The notes: generated by a model not told the origin, from the sequence alone. 22,859 nucleotides of DNA from JALHVH01 sp964544265 (GCA_964544265.1 CAZJBD010000018.1:1-22859), one strand, 5' to 3'. Shown: positions 1-8,269, numbered from the stretch's first letter. Numbers and translations are program-made.

Positions 1-91
1 CTCATGACCTTATTAGTATGTATCAAATTCTTAAATAAATGAATACGAAAAACCTTCCAGAAGGCTAGAATCGAAGGGAAAGGAGGTCTTG

Positions 92-784
92 ATGAAGGCA
101 AAAAAATGGCTAATCATCTTGGCCTGCTTCCTGCTCGTTCTCTCCTGTTCCAATAAAGAGAAACGGGCTCGTCGGCAACTGGATAAACTGGGAATCGAGG
201 ACTCGGAAAAAGGCTTTTTCGCGGCCATCGTCAAAGGAGAGAAGTCCGCAGTCCGTCTGTTCCTCGAAGCGGGCATGTCCCCGAATGCGAAACAGGGGGG
301 AATCACGGCCCTGATGGAGGCGTCCCGGAGGGGGAAGACGCACCATGAGACCGCCGCCTCTTTGATCGAGGCGGGGGCGGATATCGACGCTTCGGATCCT
401 TATGGAGTGACTTCTCTCTTATTCGCGGCCATCAGCGGCTCTCCTGAGACAATCCGACTGCTCTTGAAGAGCGGAGCCAACGTGAAGGCCAGGGATGCGG
501 ACGGGCGGACAGCGCTCATCGAAGCTCTGACGACAGAAAATGATTTGCCGCCCTCAACGGTCGAGGAACTTATCCGGGCCGGGTCCGATGTCAACGTCCG
601 CGTCTATGGAGGCCTGACGCCTCTCATGATCGCGGCCACTGGGAATTCTCAAATTCTTCAGGCCATTATCAAGGCTGGAGCCGACCTGAATGCCAGGGAC
701 GAGGGGGGCGCAACGGCCCTAAGATGGGCCAAGGATTCTCCGGCTAACTATAAGATCCTCAAAGATGCGGGCGCCAAGGAATGA
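92..784 (+). CDS. Ankyrin-repeat lipoprotein
   Basis: The protein has 230 residues. It starts with a short basic region, a hydrophobic stretch and a lipobox ending VLSC (Cys19), so it is predicted to be an exported lipoprotein anchored at a membrane. From about residue 38 to the end it consists of ankyrin-type repeats, visible as recurring GxTAL/GxTPL, LLLxxGA and GADxNARD-like motifs, roughly five to six units. Ankyrin repeats bind other proteins and have no catalysis, so the partner is unknown. The ATG at 92 is preferred over the TTG at 89 because AGGAGG at 81-86 lies five bases upstream of it. The stop overlaps the start of the next gene (ATGA), which indicates translational coupling with the exported deacylase downstream. 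A scaffold or inhibitor role toward that enzyme is speculation. Confidence 0.85.
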   Translation: MKAKKWLIILACFLLVLSCSNKEKRARRQLDKLGIEDSEKGFFAAIVKGEKSAVRLFLEAGMSPNAKQGGITALMEASRRGKTHHETAASLIEAGADIDASDPYGVTSLLFAAISGSPETIRLLLKSGANVKARDADGRTALIEALTTENDLPPSTVEELIRAGSDVNVRVYGGLTPLMIAATGNSQILQAIIKAGADLNARDEGGATALRWAKDSPANYKILKDAGAKE

Positions 785-1815
785 AAAGACGAACATTTCT
801 CTGCCTGGTCATGGAGGGCGCCGCATGGACGCTCATAGGCCCCAAGTCGGTCCGAAGTCAAGAAAAGCTCTCTGCAGGAACGGCTCTCCTGGAGGATGAC
901 ATCTATCTCAAGCATGATACCGGGGAGTTGGCCTGGGAAAATATTCGGCGCCTCAAAGCCCTTCACGACGGGCTTAAGGATGCGGATCTTCTTGGTTCTC
1001 TTCATCCCCTCACCCCTCAAAAAGCCGACCTGGAATGGGTGGAGCTCGTCCACCGAAAAGAATACATTGAAATTGTAAAGAGGGACGCGGAGAACGGCGC
1101 CAAAGTTTTATCCACCGGGCATACGCTCCTTTCAAAAGACTCTTACGATGTCGCCCTCTGGGCCGTGGGCGGCGTCCTCGCGGCCTGCAATGCCGTCATG
1201 GGAGAGAAAACCCGGAACGCTTTCTGTGCCGTGCGTCCTCCGGGTCACCATGCCGGCCGAGATAAAGGAATGGGATTTTGCATTTTTAATAACGCCGCCG
1301 TCGCCGCCCGGTATGTGCAGAAAAAATATCGGGTGGGGAAGGTCCTAATCGTAGACTGGGACGTCCACCATGGTAACGGCACCCAAGAAATTTTCTATGA
1401 GGACGGGAGTGTCTTTTATTTCAGCACCCACCAATGGCCGTGGTATCCGTTCACCGGAAGCGAGGAAGAAACCGGGGAAGGGGAGGGGAGAGGAACGACC
1501 CTGAACGCCCCTCTGCCGGCAGGCTCCGGAGACGACGAGCTTGTGGCCGCTTTTGAAAACAGGCTTCTCCCCCAAGCTCTCAAGTTCAAGCCTGAATTCG
1601 TTTTGATCTCGGCCGGGTTTGATTCCCGGAACGCCGATCCCCTGGGACGGTTTCGGCTGACGGACGAAGGATTCAAGAAACTGACCCGAATCATTCTCCG
1701 CATCGCCGACGAAACCGCGGAAGGCCGCTTGGTCTCGATCCTGGAGGGAGGCTACAGCCTAAAGGGGCTTTCTCTAGCTGTCCCGGCTCATATCGAGGCC
1801 CTCATCAAGGGATAA
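781..1815 (+). CDS. Exported histone-deacetylase-family deacylase (acetylpolyamine amidohydrolase-like)
   Basis: This 344-residue protein covers the whole arginase/deacetylase fold. Visible landmarks are RPPGHHAG with His156-His157 (general acid/base pair), VDWDVHHGNGT with Asp194 and His196 as zinc ligands, SAGFDSRNADPLG with Asp281 as third ligand, and LEGGY with the transition-state Tyr325. All catalytic positions are therefore present. Bacterial members remove acetyl or longer acyl groups from polyamines, lysine side chains or small amides; the substrate here cannot be told. Unusually, the N-terminus MKRRTFLCLVMEGAAWTLIG looks like a twin-arginine leader (RRTFL plus a hydrophobic stretch), though it contains a Glu, so export is probable rather than certain. 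It overlaps the ankyrin lipoprotein gene by four bases and is followed immediately by an exported dipeptidase, suggesting work on extracytoplasmic peptides or amides. Confidence 0.9.
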   Translation: MKRRTFLCLVMEGAAWTLIGPKSVRSQEKLSAGTALLEDDIYLKHDTGELAWENIRRLKALHDGLKDADLLGSLHPLTPQKADLEWVELVHRKEYIEIVKRDAENGAKVLSTGHTLLSKDSYDVALWAVGGVLAACNAVMGEKTRNAFCAVRPPGHHAGRDKGMGFCIFNNAAVAARYVQKKYRVGKVLIVDWDVHHGNGTQEIFYEDGSVFYFSTHQWPWYPFTGSEEETGEGEGRGTTLNAPLPAGSGDDELVAAFENRLLPQALKFKPEFVLISAGFDSRNADPLGRFRLTDEGFKKLTRIILRIADETAEGRLVSILEGGYSLKGLSLAVPAHIEALIKG

Positions 1816-1839
1816 ATGACCACCAAAGGAGGCTTGACC

Positions 1840-3399
1840 ATGAAGATCGCGGAAGAAATCGGACAGGGTCGATACCGTCAAACGAGAACATTCAGAATTC
1901 GTTTTGTGATGACGGCCTTCCTGACCGCATGGATGGTCCTGTCCGTTTGGCCCGGCGATTTTGTCGGGCAGAAAGGACGGCGAGAATGCACGATGATCCT
2001 GGTGGGCAAGCAGGCCACGGCGGACGGCTCCGTGCTCATGTCCTACAGCAATGACTGGGACGGGAAAGGGGCCTCCCATGTCGTGTTCGTTCCCAAAGGG
2101 CAACACAAACAAGGAGAGGCCTACAAACTTAATAACGGCGCAGAAATCCCGCAAGCCGAGGAAACCTATGCTTATATCGGGAATGAACTCCTGTGGACGG
2201 ATGACCCGACATTCGAAAATGGAATCAACGAGCATCAGGTGGCGATCTGCTTTGGGACGGCCGTCGAGATCAACCCCAAGGCTCGAGAGGCAGACGCTTT
2301 GCTGGAGGAAAAGGACAAGGGGCCGGGCCTGTTCATCCCGTGGAGTCTCGTTCTGGAACGAGCGAAAACAGCCAGAGAAGGCGTTGACCTTATCGAGAAG
2401 CTCTTCAACCAATACGGACTCCGGGAAGACGGTTCCTTTGCGATCGCGGACCCGAATGAAATCTGGGTTTTCCAAATAGGGGGCGGCCATCACTGGGCCG
2501 CGATGAGGGTCCCGGACGATAGCTATGTGATCTACGACAACACGTTTCGTATGGGCGAGATCAACTGCGGGGATAGAGCCAATTTCAGGTGCTCGCCGGA
2601 TCTTGTTCGGTTTTCCATAGAAAAGGGCCTCTACGATCCGGCTTCCGGTCCCTTCAGCTTCAAGAAGACCTGGGGGCGCCTCTATACCAAAATCCCTCCC
2701 GGCGATCGTCGCATCTGGCGGGTTCAAAGCCTCCTCGCTCCTCACTCGAGCCTTCCCCCCGAAACCCCTTACTTTGATTTTCCTCTGTTCCTCCGACCGG
2801 AGCAGAAGATTACCAAAGAGAAGCTCATGTCCATCATGCGTGATCATTATGAAGGGGGAGCCTTGGATCTCACGGACAGCTATAAAAAAGGCAATCCTCA
2901 TTTAACGGCTGAAAGAACTCTCTGCCGGACGAATACTCAATACACCGGAATCACCCAGCTCCGAAGCTGGCTGCCTGCTGAGATTGGGGGCGTTTTCTGG
3001 CTGGCCATGGCCAATCCCGATACAAGCGTCTTTATCCCTTGGTACGTGGGGATCGTGGAAACGCCCCGCATCTTCCAGATTGGAAGCGGACGTTCAGATC
3101 CGGATTCCGCATATTGGGCGTTCAAAAGGATTGGCAATCTGGTCAATGCGTATTATGGGGATTTGTTCGGCCCGGTGCAAAAAACGTGGAGGGCTTTCGA
3201 AGAGAACGAATTCGCCCTTCAAGAGAGCATTGAAAAAACGGCCCTCGAGCTGTTTCGGTCGAATCCGTCTCTGGCAAAAGTCTTTTTGACGACCTATTCC
3301 ACGGCTCAAGCCATCAAAGCCTACGACAGGGCCCAGGAGATCGTTATGGAGCTGCAGACCCGATTTACGGAGTTGCAGTTTAGACAAATTGAGAAATAG
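1840..3399 (+). CDS. Exported C69-family dipeptidase (PepD-like)
   Basis: This is a peptidase C69 (PepD/dipeptidase A) homologue of about 519 residues. These N-terminal-nucleophile hydrolases cleave dipeptides. The likely nucleophile is Cys50 in RRECTMILVGKQATADGS, and downstream the protein shows the family landmarks SYSNDWDG, NGINEHQVAI and FAIADPNEIWVFQIGGGHHW. A basic segment and a hydrophobic stretch (MTAFLTAWMVLSVWPG) precede the cysteine, as expected if a signal peptide and short propeptide are removed to expose it. I chose the ATG at 1840 because AAAGGAGG at 1825-1832 sits seven bases upstream. An ATG at 1816, directly after the stop of the previous gene, gives eight more residues and has no such site. 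It is the last gene of the ankyrin-deacylase-dipeptidase unit. Confidence 0.88.
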   Translation: MKIAEEIGQGRYRQTRTFRIRFVMTAFLTAWMVLSVWPGDFVGQKGRRECTMILVGKQATADGSVLMSYSNDWDGKGASHVVFVPKGQHKQGEAYKLNNGAEIPQAEETYAYIGNELLWTDDPTFENGINEHQVAICFGTAVEINPKAREADALLEEKDKGPGLFIPWSLVLERAKTAREGVDLIEKLFNQYGLREDGSFAIADPNEIWVFQIGGGHHWAAMRVPDDSYVIYDNTFRMGEINCGDRANFRCSPDLVRFSIEKGLYDPASGPFSFKKTWGRLYTKIPPGDRRIWRVQSLLAPHSSLPPETPYFDFPLFLRPEQKITKEKLMSIMRDHYEGGALDLTDSYKKGNPHLTAERTLCRTNTQYTGITQLRSWLPAEIGGVFWLAMANPDTSVFIPWYVGIVETPRIFQIGSGRSDPDSAYWAFKRIGNLVNAYYGDLFGPVQKTWRAFEENEFALQESIEKTALELFRSNPSLAKVFLTTYSTAQAIKAYDRAQEIVMELQTRFTELQFRQIEK

Positions 3400-3415
3400 A
3401 ACGGCCTTTTTCGGC

Positions 3416-3444
3416 TTGACGGAACTGCGCTATTTATGTTAAAT
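3416..3444 (+). promoter_or_regulatory. Candidate sigma-70 promoter for the kamA operon
   Basis: TTGACG (3416-3421) and TTAAAT (3439-3444) are separated by 17 bases, ahead of the aminomutase gene. The -35 matches five of six consensus positions and the -10 four of six. The position, in the only sizeable gap between two co-directional gene groups, supports it. The remaining 3445-3528 leader shows no recognised riboswitch. Confidence 0.4.
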
Positions 3445-3528
3445 ATCCAGAACTTAGATCGTTTCTCGCGGCCCTTTTTCGAAGGGAGAAGACGGAAGCC
3501 CTGATCGTTTCGATAGAAAGGAGAACTT

Positions 3529-4842
3529 ATGATTAAAAAAGATGGACACCTGACCGGTGGGCGTGACTATCGGAAAATCCCTATCTGGAAAGATGTCTCT
3601 AAGGCTGAATGGGACGACTGGAAATGGCAGCTCAGAAACAGGATAACCTCGGTTGATCAGTTGAAGCAGGTCGTGGAGATGACGGAAAAGGAACAGCGGG
3701 AGGTGAACACGGCCCTGAAATCCCTTCGCATGGCGATCACTCCCTACTTTGCCAGCCTCATGGACCCCAAGGACAGGAATTGCCCTATCCGCAGGAGGGC
3801 TATTCCGACGGGCAAGGAAGTCAAGCTCAGCCCCGAGGACATGCTCGACCCGCTCCATGAGGACGCGGAGTCGCCCGTCCACGGGCTGACGCACAGGTAT
3901 CCCGACCGTGTCCTTCTTCTCGTCACGGACCAATGCTCCATGTACTGCCGTCACTGCACGAGGAGGCGGAGTGCCGGCGAAACCGACAGAGCCCTGCCTA
4001 AAAGCGATATCCTGGCGGCCATAGAATACGTCCGGGACACGCCCCAGGTGAGGGATGTCCTGATCTCCGGCGGCGACCCCTTGACCTTATCGGATGCTTT
4101 CCTTGAGGATATCCTGCGCCGAGTCCGTCAGATCCCGCACGTAGAGATCATCCGTTTGGGGACCGCTGCCCCGGTCGTCATGCCCCAGAGAGTTACGCCG
4201 GCGCTGGTCGCCATGCTCAGGAAATATCACCCTCTTTATATAAACGTCCATTTCAACCATCCCAAAGAGATAACGCCGGAATCCAAGAGAGCCTGCGAAA
4301 TGCTGGCCGACGGAGGCTTCCCGCTGGGGAATCAAACGGTCCTCCTCAGGGGGACGAACGATTCTCCCATCGTCATGAAGAAACTCGTCCATGATCTGGT
4401 CCGGATCAGGGTTCGCCCCTACTATGTTTACCAGTGCGACCTCTCCCAGGGCATCGGCCACTTCCGGACATCGGTGAGCAAGGGGATAGAGATTATTGAG
4501 AACCTGAGGGGCCACACGACCGGCTTCTGCGTTCCGACCTTCGTCGTTGACGCCCCGGGCGGAGGCGGTAAAATCCCCGTGATGCCCACTTATCTCATCT
4601 CCAGGAACGACCGCCGGGTCGTCCTCCGGAATTATGAAGGTGTCATCTCTGTCTACACCGAGCCCGAGCCTTCCGAGGGAGTCTGCCCGGACGAGGACAG
4701 GTTACGCAAGGAGTTCCCAGGCCTGGAAAATAAGGAAGGGGTGGGAGCTTTGCTCCGCGGGGGCCGGATCGGCATCGCCCCGACCGGCCTGGAGCGGCAA
4801 ACCCGGAGCATGGCCTATAAGAAAAGAAAACATATATCATGA
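3529..4842 (+). CDS. kamA: Lysine 2,3-aminomutase (radical SAM, PLP)
   Basis: The 437-residue protein interconverts L-lysine and L-beta-lysine in the cytoplasm. The radical-SAM cluster motif is CSMYCRHC (Cys136, Cys140, Cys143). The PLP lysine is Lys348 in PGGGGKIPVMP. The two carboxylates that hold the substrate amino group are Asp304 (YQCDLS) and Asp341 (FVVDAP). All of these sit at a constant +11 offset from the clostridial enzyme as I remember its numbering. The two Asp residues favour lysine over glutamate as substrate. The structural zinc cysteines of the clostridial enzyme seem mostly lost: only Cys386 remains, in EGVCPDED, and the internal Cys is Ser279. GAAAGGAG precedes the ATG. The gene overlaps the M20 peptidase gene by ATGA. 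No beta-lysine acetyltransferase (AblB) or lysine-fermentation genes lie in the window. Confidence 0.93.
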   Translation: MIKKDGHLTGGRDYRKIPIWKDVSKAEWDDWKWQLRNRITSVDQLKQVVEMTEKEQREVNTALKSLRMAITPYFASLMDPKDRNCPIRRRAIPTGKEVKLSPEDMLDPLHEDAESPVHGLTHRYPDRVLLLVTDQCSMYCRHCTRRRSAGETDRALPKSDILAAIEYVRDTPQVRDVLISGGDPLTLSDAFLEDILRRVRQIPHVEIIRLGTAAPVVMPQRVTPALVAMLRKYHPLYINVHFNHPKEITPESKRACEMLADGGFPLGNQTVLLRGTNDSPIVMKKLVHDLVRIRVRPYYVYQCDLSQGIGHFRTSVSKGIEIIENLRGHTTGFCVPTFVVDAPGGGGKIPVMPTYLISRNDRRVVLRNYEGVISVYTEPEPSEGVCPDEDRLRKEFPGLENKEGVGALLRGGRIGIAPTGLERQTRSMAYKKRKHIS

Positions 4843-6047
4843 GCAAAGCACCGAATGTCCTCCAATCTCATTTTCCGCTCGACGGGGATATCCGAAACCT
4901 CCTTGTTCAACTCATCCGGACGCCTTCTTATCCCGGAGTGCCGCGCCAGGAGGAGGCTGTAGCCCGGGTGCTTGGAGGCTTTCTTCAGGCCCGGGGCATC
5001 GAGCCTGTGTACCGGGAAGTCCGCGAGGGGAGGCCGAACCTCCTGGCCTCGATAGGGGGGAAGCGGTCAGGGCCCCGGCTTCTCTTCTGCGGCCACATGG
5101 ATACGGTTCCGCCCAACGTGGGGAACGCGGGAGACGCGTTTTCGGCGACCGAAAAAGAGGGCCGGCTTCATGGGCGGGGCGCCGTTGACATGAAAGGCGC
5201 TTTGGCGGCAATGGCCGGGGCTTTGGTAGCCCTTAAAAACGCTGGAGGACCCGCCTCGGGGCAGGTTACCCTGGCCGCTGTGATCGACGAAGAAATGGAA
5301 AGCCTCGGGGCTGAAGACCTTATTCTTGGAGGGTTCAAAGCCGATGGGGCCGTTATCGGCGAACCGACCGATAACAAGATCGCCATAGGCCACAGGGGTT
5401 TGGAATGGCTGCAGATCGACTTTCAGGGCAGGGCCGCCCATGGCGGGACGCCGGAAGCCGGACTTAACGCAATCTCGGCAGCTGCCCATTTTGTCCATCT
5501 TGTGGAGACTGAACTCGTCCCTGCCCTGGCCCGAAGACGCGATCCCGTTCTCGGCCCCCCGGTTATCAACCTGGGCACCATCTCCGGCGGAGACCAGCCG
5601 AGCACCGTCGCCGCCCATTGCCGGATCAGGCTCGATCGGCGCTGGGTGACGACGGAAACGATCGAGATGGTCTTCGAGGACCTGGAAAACCTCCTACGCC
5701 GGGTCCGCGAGGCTCGCCCCGGTCTCAAGACGGAGATATCGCGGATGCCCGGCGGGATGGCCACAATGGTCCACGGCCCTATGACCATTCCTCCTGAGCA
5801 CTCCCTTGTTCGGGCCGCGGAGACGGCCCTCGCCGAACTCGGCCGGTCTTCCAGGCCCTTGACCGTTTTTCCGGCTTGGACGGACGCCTCGCTCATCTCC
5901 CGGGAAGGGCATATCCCGTCGATCGTCTGGGGTCCGGGAGGGCTTGAATACGCTCATTCCCCCGAAGAAAGCATCCTTCTAGCTGAGGTCTATCAAGCCG
6001 TCAGGCTTTATGCTCTGGCTGCTTGGCATTTCACCAGGCCCGAATGA
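4839..6047 (+). CDS. M20-family metallopeptidase/deacylase (ArgE/DapE/CPG2-like)
   Basis: This is a complete 402-residue M20 hydrolase acting on N-acyl amino acids or small peptides in the cytoplasm (no signal peptide). Di-metal site motifs are visible: GHMDTVP (His86, with Asp88), GRGAVDMKG (Asp117, bridging), DEEMES (Glu151 catalytic, Glu152 ligand), GEPT (Glu175) and YAHSPEE near the end (final His ligand). The dimerisation-domain signature AHGGTPEAGLNAI is also present. Exact specificity (acetylornithine, succinyl-diaminopimelate, acyl-lysine or dipeptides) cannot be read from sequence. It is translationally coupled to both neighbours by four-base ATGA overlaps, lysine 2,3-aminomutase upstream and a YfcC-type carrier downstream. 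The simplest reading is that it releases free lysine or another amino acid from an imported conjugate. Confidence 0.9.
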   Translation: MSKAPNVLQSHFPLDGDIRNLLVQLIRTPSYPGVPRQEEAVARVLGGFLQARGIEPVYREVREGRPNLLASIGGKRSGPRLLFCGHMDTVPPNVGNAGDAFSATEKEGRLHGRGAVDMKGALAAMAGALVALKNAGGPASGQVTLAAVIDEEMESLGAEDLILGGFKADGAVIGEPTDNKIAIGHRGLEWLQIDFQGRAAHGGTPEAGLNAISAAAHFVHLVETELVPALARRRDPVLGPPVINLGTISGGDQPSTVAAHCRIRLDRRWVTTETIEMVFEDLENLLRRVREARPGLKTEISRMPGGMATMVHGPMTIPPEHSLVRAAETALAELGRSSRPLTVFPAWTDASLISREGHIPSIVWGPGGLEYAHSPEESILLAEVYQAVRLYALAAWHFTRPE

Positions 6048-7423
6048 AAATCAAGATTCCTCATACCTACGTTCTTCTCATATCCCTGACAGTGCTGGCG
6101 GCCGTATTGACCTGGGTTGTCCCGGCCGGGCGATATGAGCGGGCGGTTGAACGGGGTCGGTCCCTAATCGACCCCTCGTCTTTTCATGCCGTCCAAGCCC
6201 AACCAGCCGGAATCTTTGAGATCCTCTTGGCCTTTCCCAAGGCACTGGTCGAGGTTGCCGACATCATCTTCTATATCTTTATTATCGGCGGCGCGTTCGG
6301 CGTTCTTAACAGGACAGGCCTCATCCAAGGCGGCATCCAGACCCTGGTCAGGCGAATCGGCGGCCGGCAGGCCTTAATCGTCCCCGTCCTGACGCTCGTC
6401 TTTGCTATCGGCGGAGGGACCATCGGCATCGCTGAAGAGACGCTTGTCTTTCTGCCCGCCCTCCTTCTTCTGGCCCGCTCCCTGGGCTACGACTCGTTAA
6501 CCGCAGGAGGGATAGCTCTCGTCGGCGCCAACGCGGGGTTCGCATCGGCATTCATGAATCCGTTTACGGTCGGAGTGGCCCAGGGAATCGTCGGGCTTCC
6601 CCTGTTTTCGGGAATCGGCTTCCGGCTGGTCCTGTGGACCATCATGACGACGGTCACCGTCATTTTTCTCTCCCGCTACGCAGCCAGGGTCAAGGCCAAA
6701 CCCGAGATCAGTCTTATGCGCGAATTCGACCTGAAGAGGGAGACCATAGCTCCTGGGGAAAAGGACATTCCATTTACCCGGAGGCATATGGCGGTGCTTG
6801 TCGTGACGGTGGCTGCCCTTGTTGTCCTGGTTCTCGGCGCTATCCGCTGGCACTGGGGTCTTTTGCAGCTCTCGGGCCTGTTCTTCGGCCTGGCCATCGC
6901 AGCAGGTCCGATGGGCGGGCTGTCGCTCGACGATACGGCCCGGAGTTTCATTCAGGGCGCCCAGGACATGACCTATGCCGGGCTTGTCGTTGGGTTGGCC
7001 CGGGGGGCCCTGGTTATTCTTAGGGATGCCAACGTCATTGACACCTTAACCCACGGCATGGCGGTCGTCATCGGGCGCTGGTCGTCTTCCATCAGTGTCG
7101 TCGGCATCTACATCATGCAAAACCTGCTTCATTTCATCGTTCCTTCGGGGAGCGGCCAGGCTGCCGTATCCATGCCCATCTTGGCGCCCCTCGGGGACTT
7201 GGTCGGCATCACCCGTCAGACCAACGTCTTAGCCTACCAGCTAGGAAACGGGCTGACCAACGTCTTCATCCCCACCCAGGGCTATTTCATGGCGGCCCTG
7301 GGCATTCTCAAGATCCCCTGGGATAAATGGGTCCGCTGGCTCCTGCCGCTTCTTCTCACCTGGCTTGGCTTGGGTATGGCAGCGGTGATTATTGCCCAAG
7401 CCCTTCATTTTGGTCCGTTTTAA
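6044..7423 (+). CDS. YfcC/DcuC-family carrier (putative amino-acid or peptide transporter)
   Basis: This is a hydrophobic protein of about 459 residues with roughly 12 membrane segments. It begins MKIKIPHTYVLLISLTVLAA and contains the family landmarks WVVPAGRYER, IIGGAFGVLNRTG, FAIGGGTIGIAEET and NVFIPTQGYFMAALGI. These match the YfcC group of the C4-dicarboxylate carrier superfamily, in which several members move basic amino acids or exchange arginine for ornithine. The ATG at 6044 overlaps the M20 stop (ATGA), so it is preferred to an upstream TTG at 6023. Coupling to an aminomutase and a deacylase suggests that it moves lysine, beta-lysine or an acylated derivative, but the direction and substrate are inferred only. 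A fragment matching bases 7259-7320 recurs at 8182-8243. Confidence 0.88.
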   Translation: MKIKIPHTYVLLISLTVLAAVLTWVVPAGRYERAVERGRSLIDPSSFHAVQAQPAGIFEILLAFPKALVEVADIIFYIFIIGGAFGVLNRTGLIQGGIQTLVRRIGGRQALIVPVLTLVFAIGGGTIGIAEETLVFLPALLLLARSLGYDSLTAGGIALVGANAGFASAFMNPFTVGVAQGIVGLPLFSGIGFRLVLWTIMTTVTVIFLSRYAARVKAKPEISLMREFDLKRETIAPGEKDIPFTRRHMAVLVVTVAALVVLVLGAIRWHWGLLQLSGLFFGLAIAAGPMGGLSLDDTARSFIQGAQDMTYAGLVVGLARGALVILRDANVIDTLTHGMAVVIGRWSSSISVVGIYIMQNLLHFIVPSGSGQAAVSMPILAPLGDLVGITRQTNVLAYQLGNGLTNVFIPTQGYFMAALGILKIPWDKWVRWLLPLLLTWLGLGMAAVIIAQALHFGPF

Positions 7424-7714
7424 AAACATGGAAGAAAGCCGGCTGCCCGGCCAATTCAGGAGCACTTGCTTTCCCGGCACCATAGATAGGATTTGACGTC
7501 GGCAGCCTATACTCTTATCACCCGTCTCGTGCTGCTTTTGCGGTGGCCAAGCCGTTGTCGTCCCATGGTTTCGAGTCGGTCGCCCTGCTGGAGATATAGC
7601 TCCGCTAGTTTGATGATCGAGCCGAACGTGGGATATCAGCTCTTTGCTAGATCAATCGAGACCTTTACTTCTGCCGCGGATTGGTTCAAGATAAATAAAA
7701 AGGGGGTCATTAAA
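7424..7714. other. Intergenic region without a clear gene
   Basis: These 291 bases separate the carrier gene from a small lipoprotein gene. The frame of the lipoprotein happens to be open back to 7493, but the upstream residues look random and lack a ribosome site. On the minus strand, 7635-7507 is a 42-codon stretch bounded by stops that reads like protein and could be a decayed gene. GCCGG/CCGGC arms near 7448-7462 can form a small hairpin but no T-run follows, so I do not call a terminator. Confidence 0.5.
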
Positions 7715-8140
7715 ATGAGATGTACCATTATCAAAGGGTTAGCTGTATTGGCTGTGCTGGGATTGGTTGCTTGTCTAAGAGAAAGACCTAAACCCGCATT
7801 GGACTATTATCATGGACAGATTCCCCAAGATTTCTATTTTAAAATCGTGGGCTATACCCCGAAGGAGATAGAATTCGAGATCAAGGTCAACTTTGGGTCG
7901 AGGTACATGTACCATCTTATCCTTGAGGGCAATGAGCCGTTGGCGGAGGGCTGGCATGTGACGGTGCTTTCCGTAGAGCAATCGTACAAGCTTATTATGA
8001 AGGCAAAAAAAGGCGTTGTCTTCCAACCAGGTAAAAAATACCGGCTATGCATCGGGAATAAGAGCCCTGAGGAGGTGGCCAGGTATCGGAGATCCTACCA
8101 ATGTGCTGCCGACTACGAATTCGTCCTGCCACAGAAATAA
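7715..8140 (+). CDS. Small lipoprotein of unknown function
   Basis: The gene encodes 141 residues starting MRCTIIKGLAVLAVLGLVAC. A basic start, a hydrophobic core and a lipobox ending in Cys20 predict a lipoprotein. The mature part is mostly beta-strand-like (for example DFYFKIVGYTPKEIEFEIKV) and includes two further cysteines, in RLCIGNK and YQCAADYEF, about 20 residues apart, which could form a disulfide outside the cytoplasm. I recognise no family. AGGGGG at 7701-7706 upstream of the ATG at 7715 decides the start; the longer open frame back to 7493 is rejected. It stands alone between the kamA operon and the yfcC remnant, and its coding looks more AT-rich than its neighbours, so recent arrival is possible. 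Confidence 0.75.
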   Translation: MRCTIIKGLAVLAVLGLVACLRERPKPALDYYHGQIPQDFYFKIVGYTPKEIEFEIKVNFGSRYMYHLILEGNEPLAEGWHVTVLSVEQSYKLIMKAKKGVVFQPGKKYRLCIGNKSPEEVARYRRSYQCAADYEFVLPQK

Positions 8141-8163
8141 GCATTTTGTCGGTATCTTCATAA

Positions 8164-8269
8164 TAGAGGAACTTGTTTGGCAATGCCTTCATCCCCGCCT
8201 GGGGCTATTTCATGGCCGCTCTGGGCATTCTCAAGATCCCCTGCTACGAACCTCCCGTATCAATCGTAT
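8164..8269 (+). pseudogene. Remnant of a second yfcC-like carrier gene
   Basis: Bases 8182-8243 match 7259-7320 of the intact carrier gene at 55 of 62 positions by my count. In frame they read NAFIPAWGYFMAALGILKIP, against NVFIPTQGYFMAALGILKIP in the intact gene. A stop (TAG, 8164-8166) precedes the frame by five codons and another ends it nine codons after the match, so nothing functional is encoded. Four residue differences show that it is a diverged paralogue and not a fresh copy. It ends inside the 3' end of the converging GH172-type gene, as if that gene's arrival or a deletion removed the rest. Confidence 0.75.

Noticed and set aside
1..91. CCTTC/GAAGG hairpin at 53-64 as a terminator or riboswitch
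   Set aside because: Five-base arms with a two-base loop and no T-run; the upstream context is outside the window, so no call is made.
1774..2901. Minus-strand open frame of 375 codons
   Set aside because: It is antisense to the C69 dipeptidase, has no ribosome site and no family features; long antisense frames are common at this GC content.
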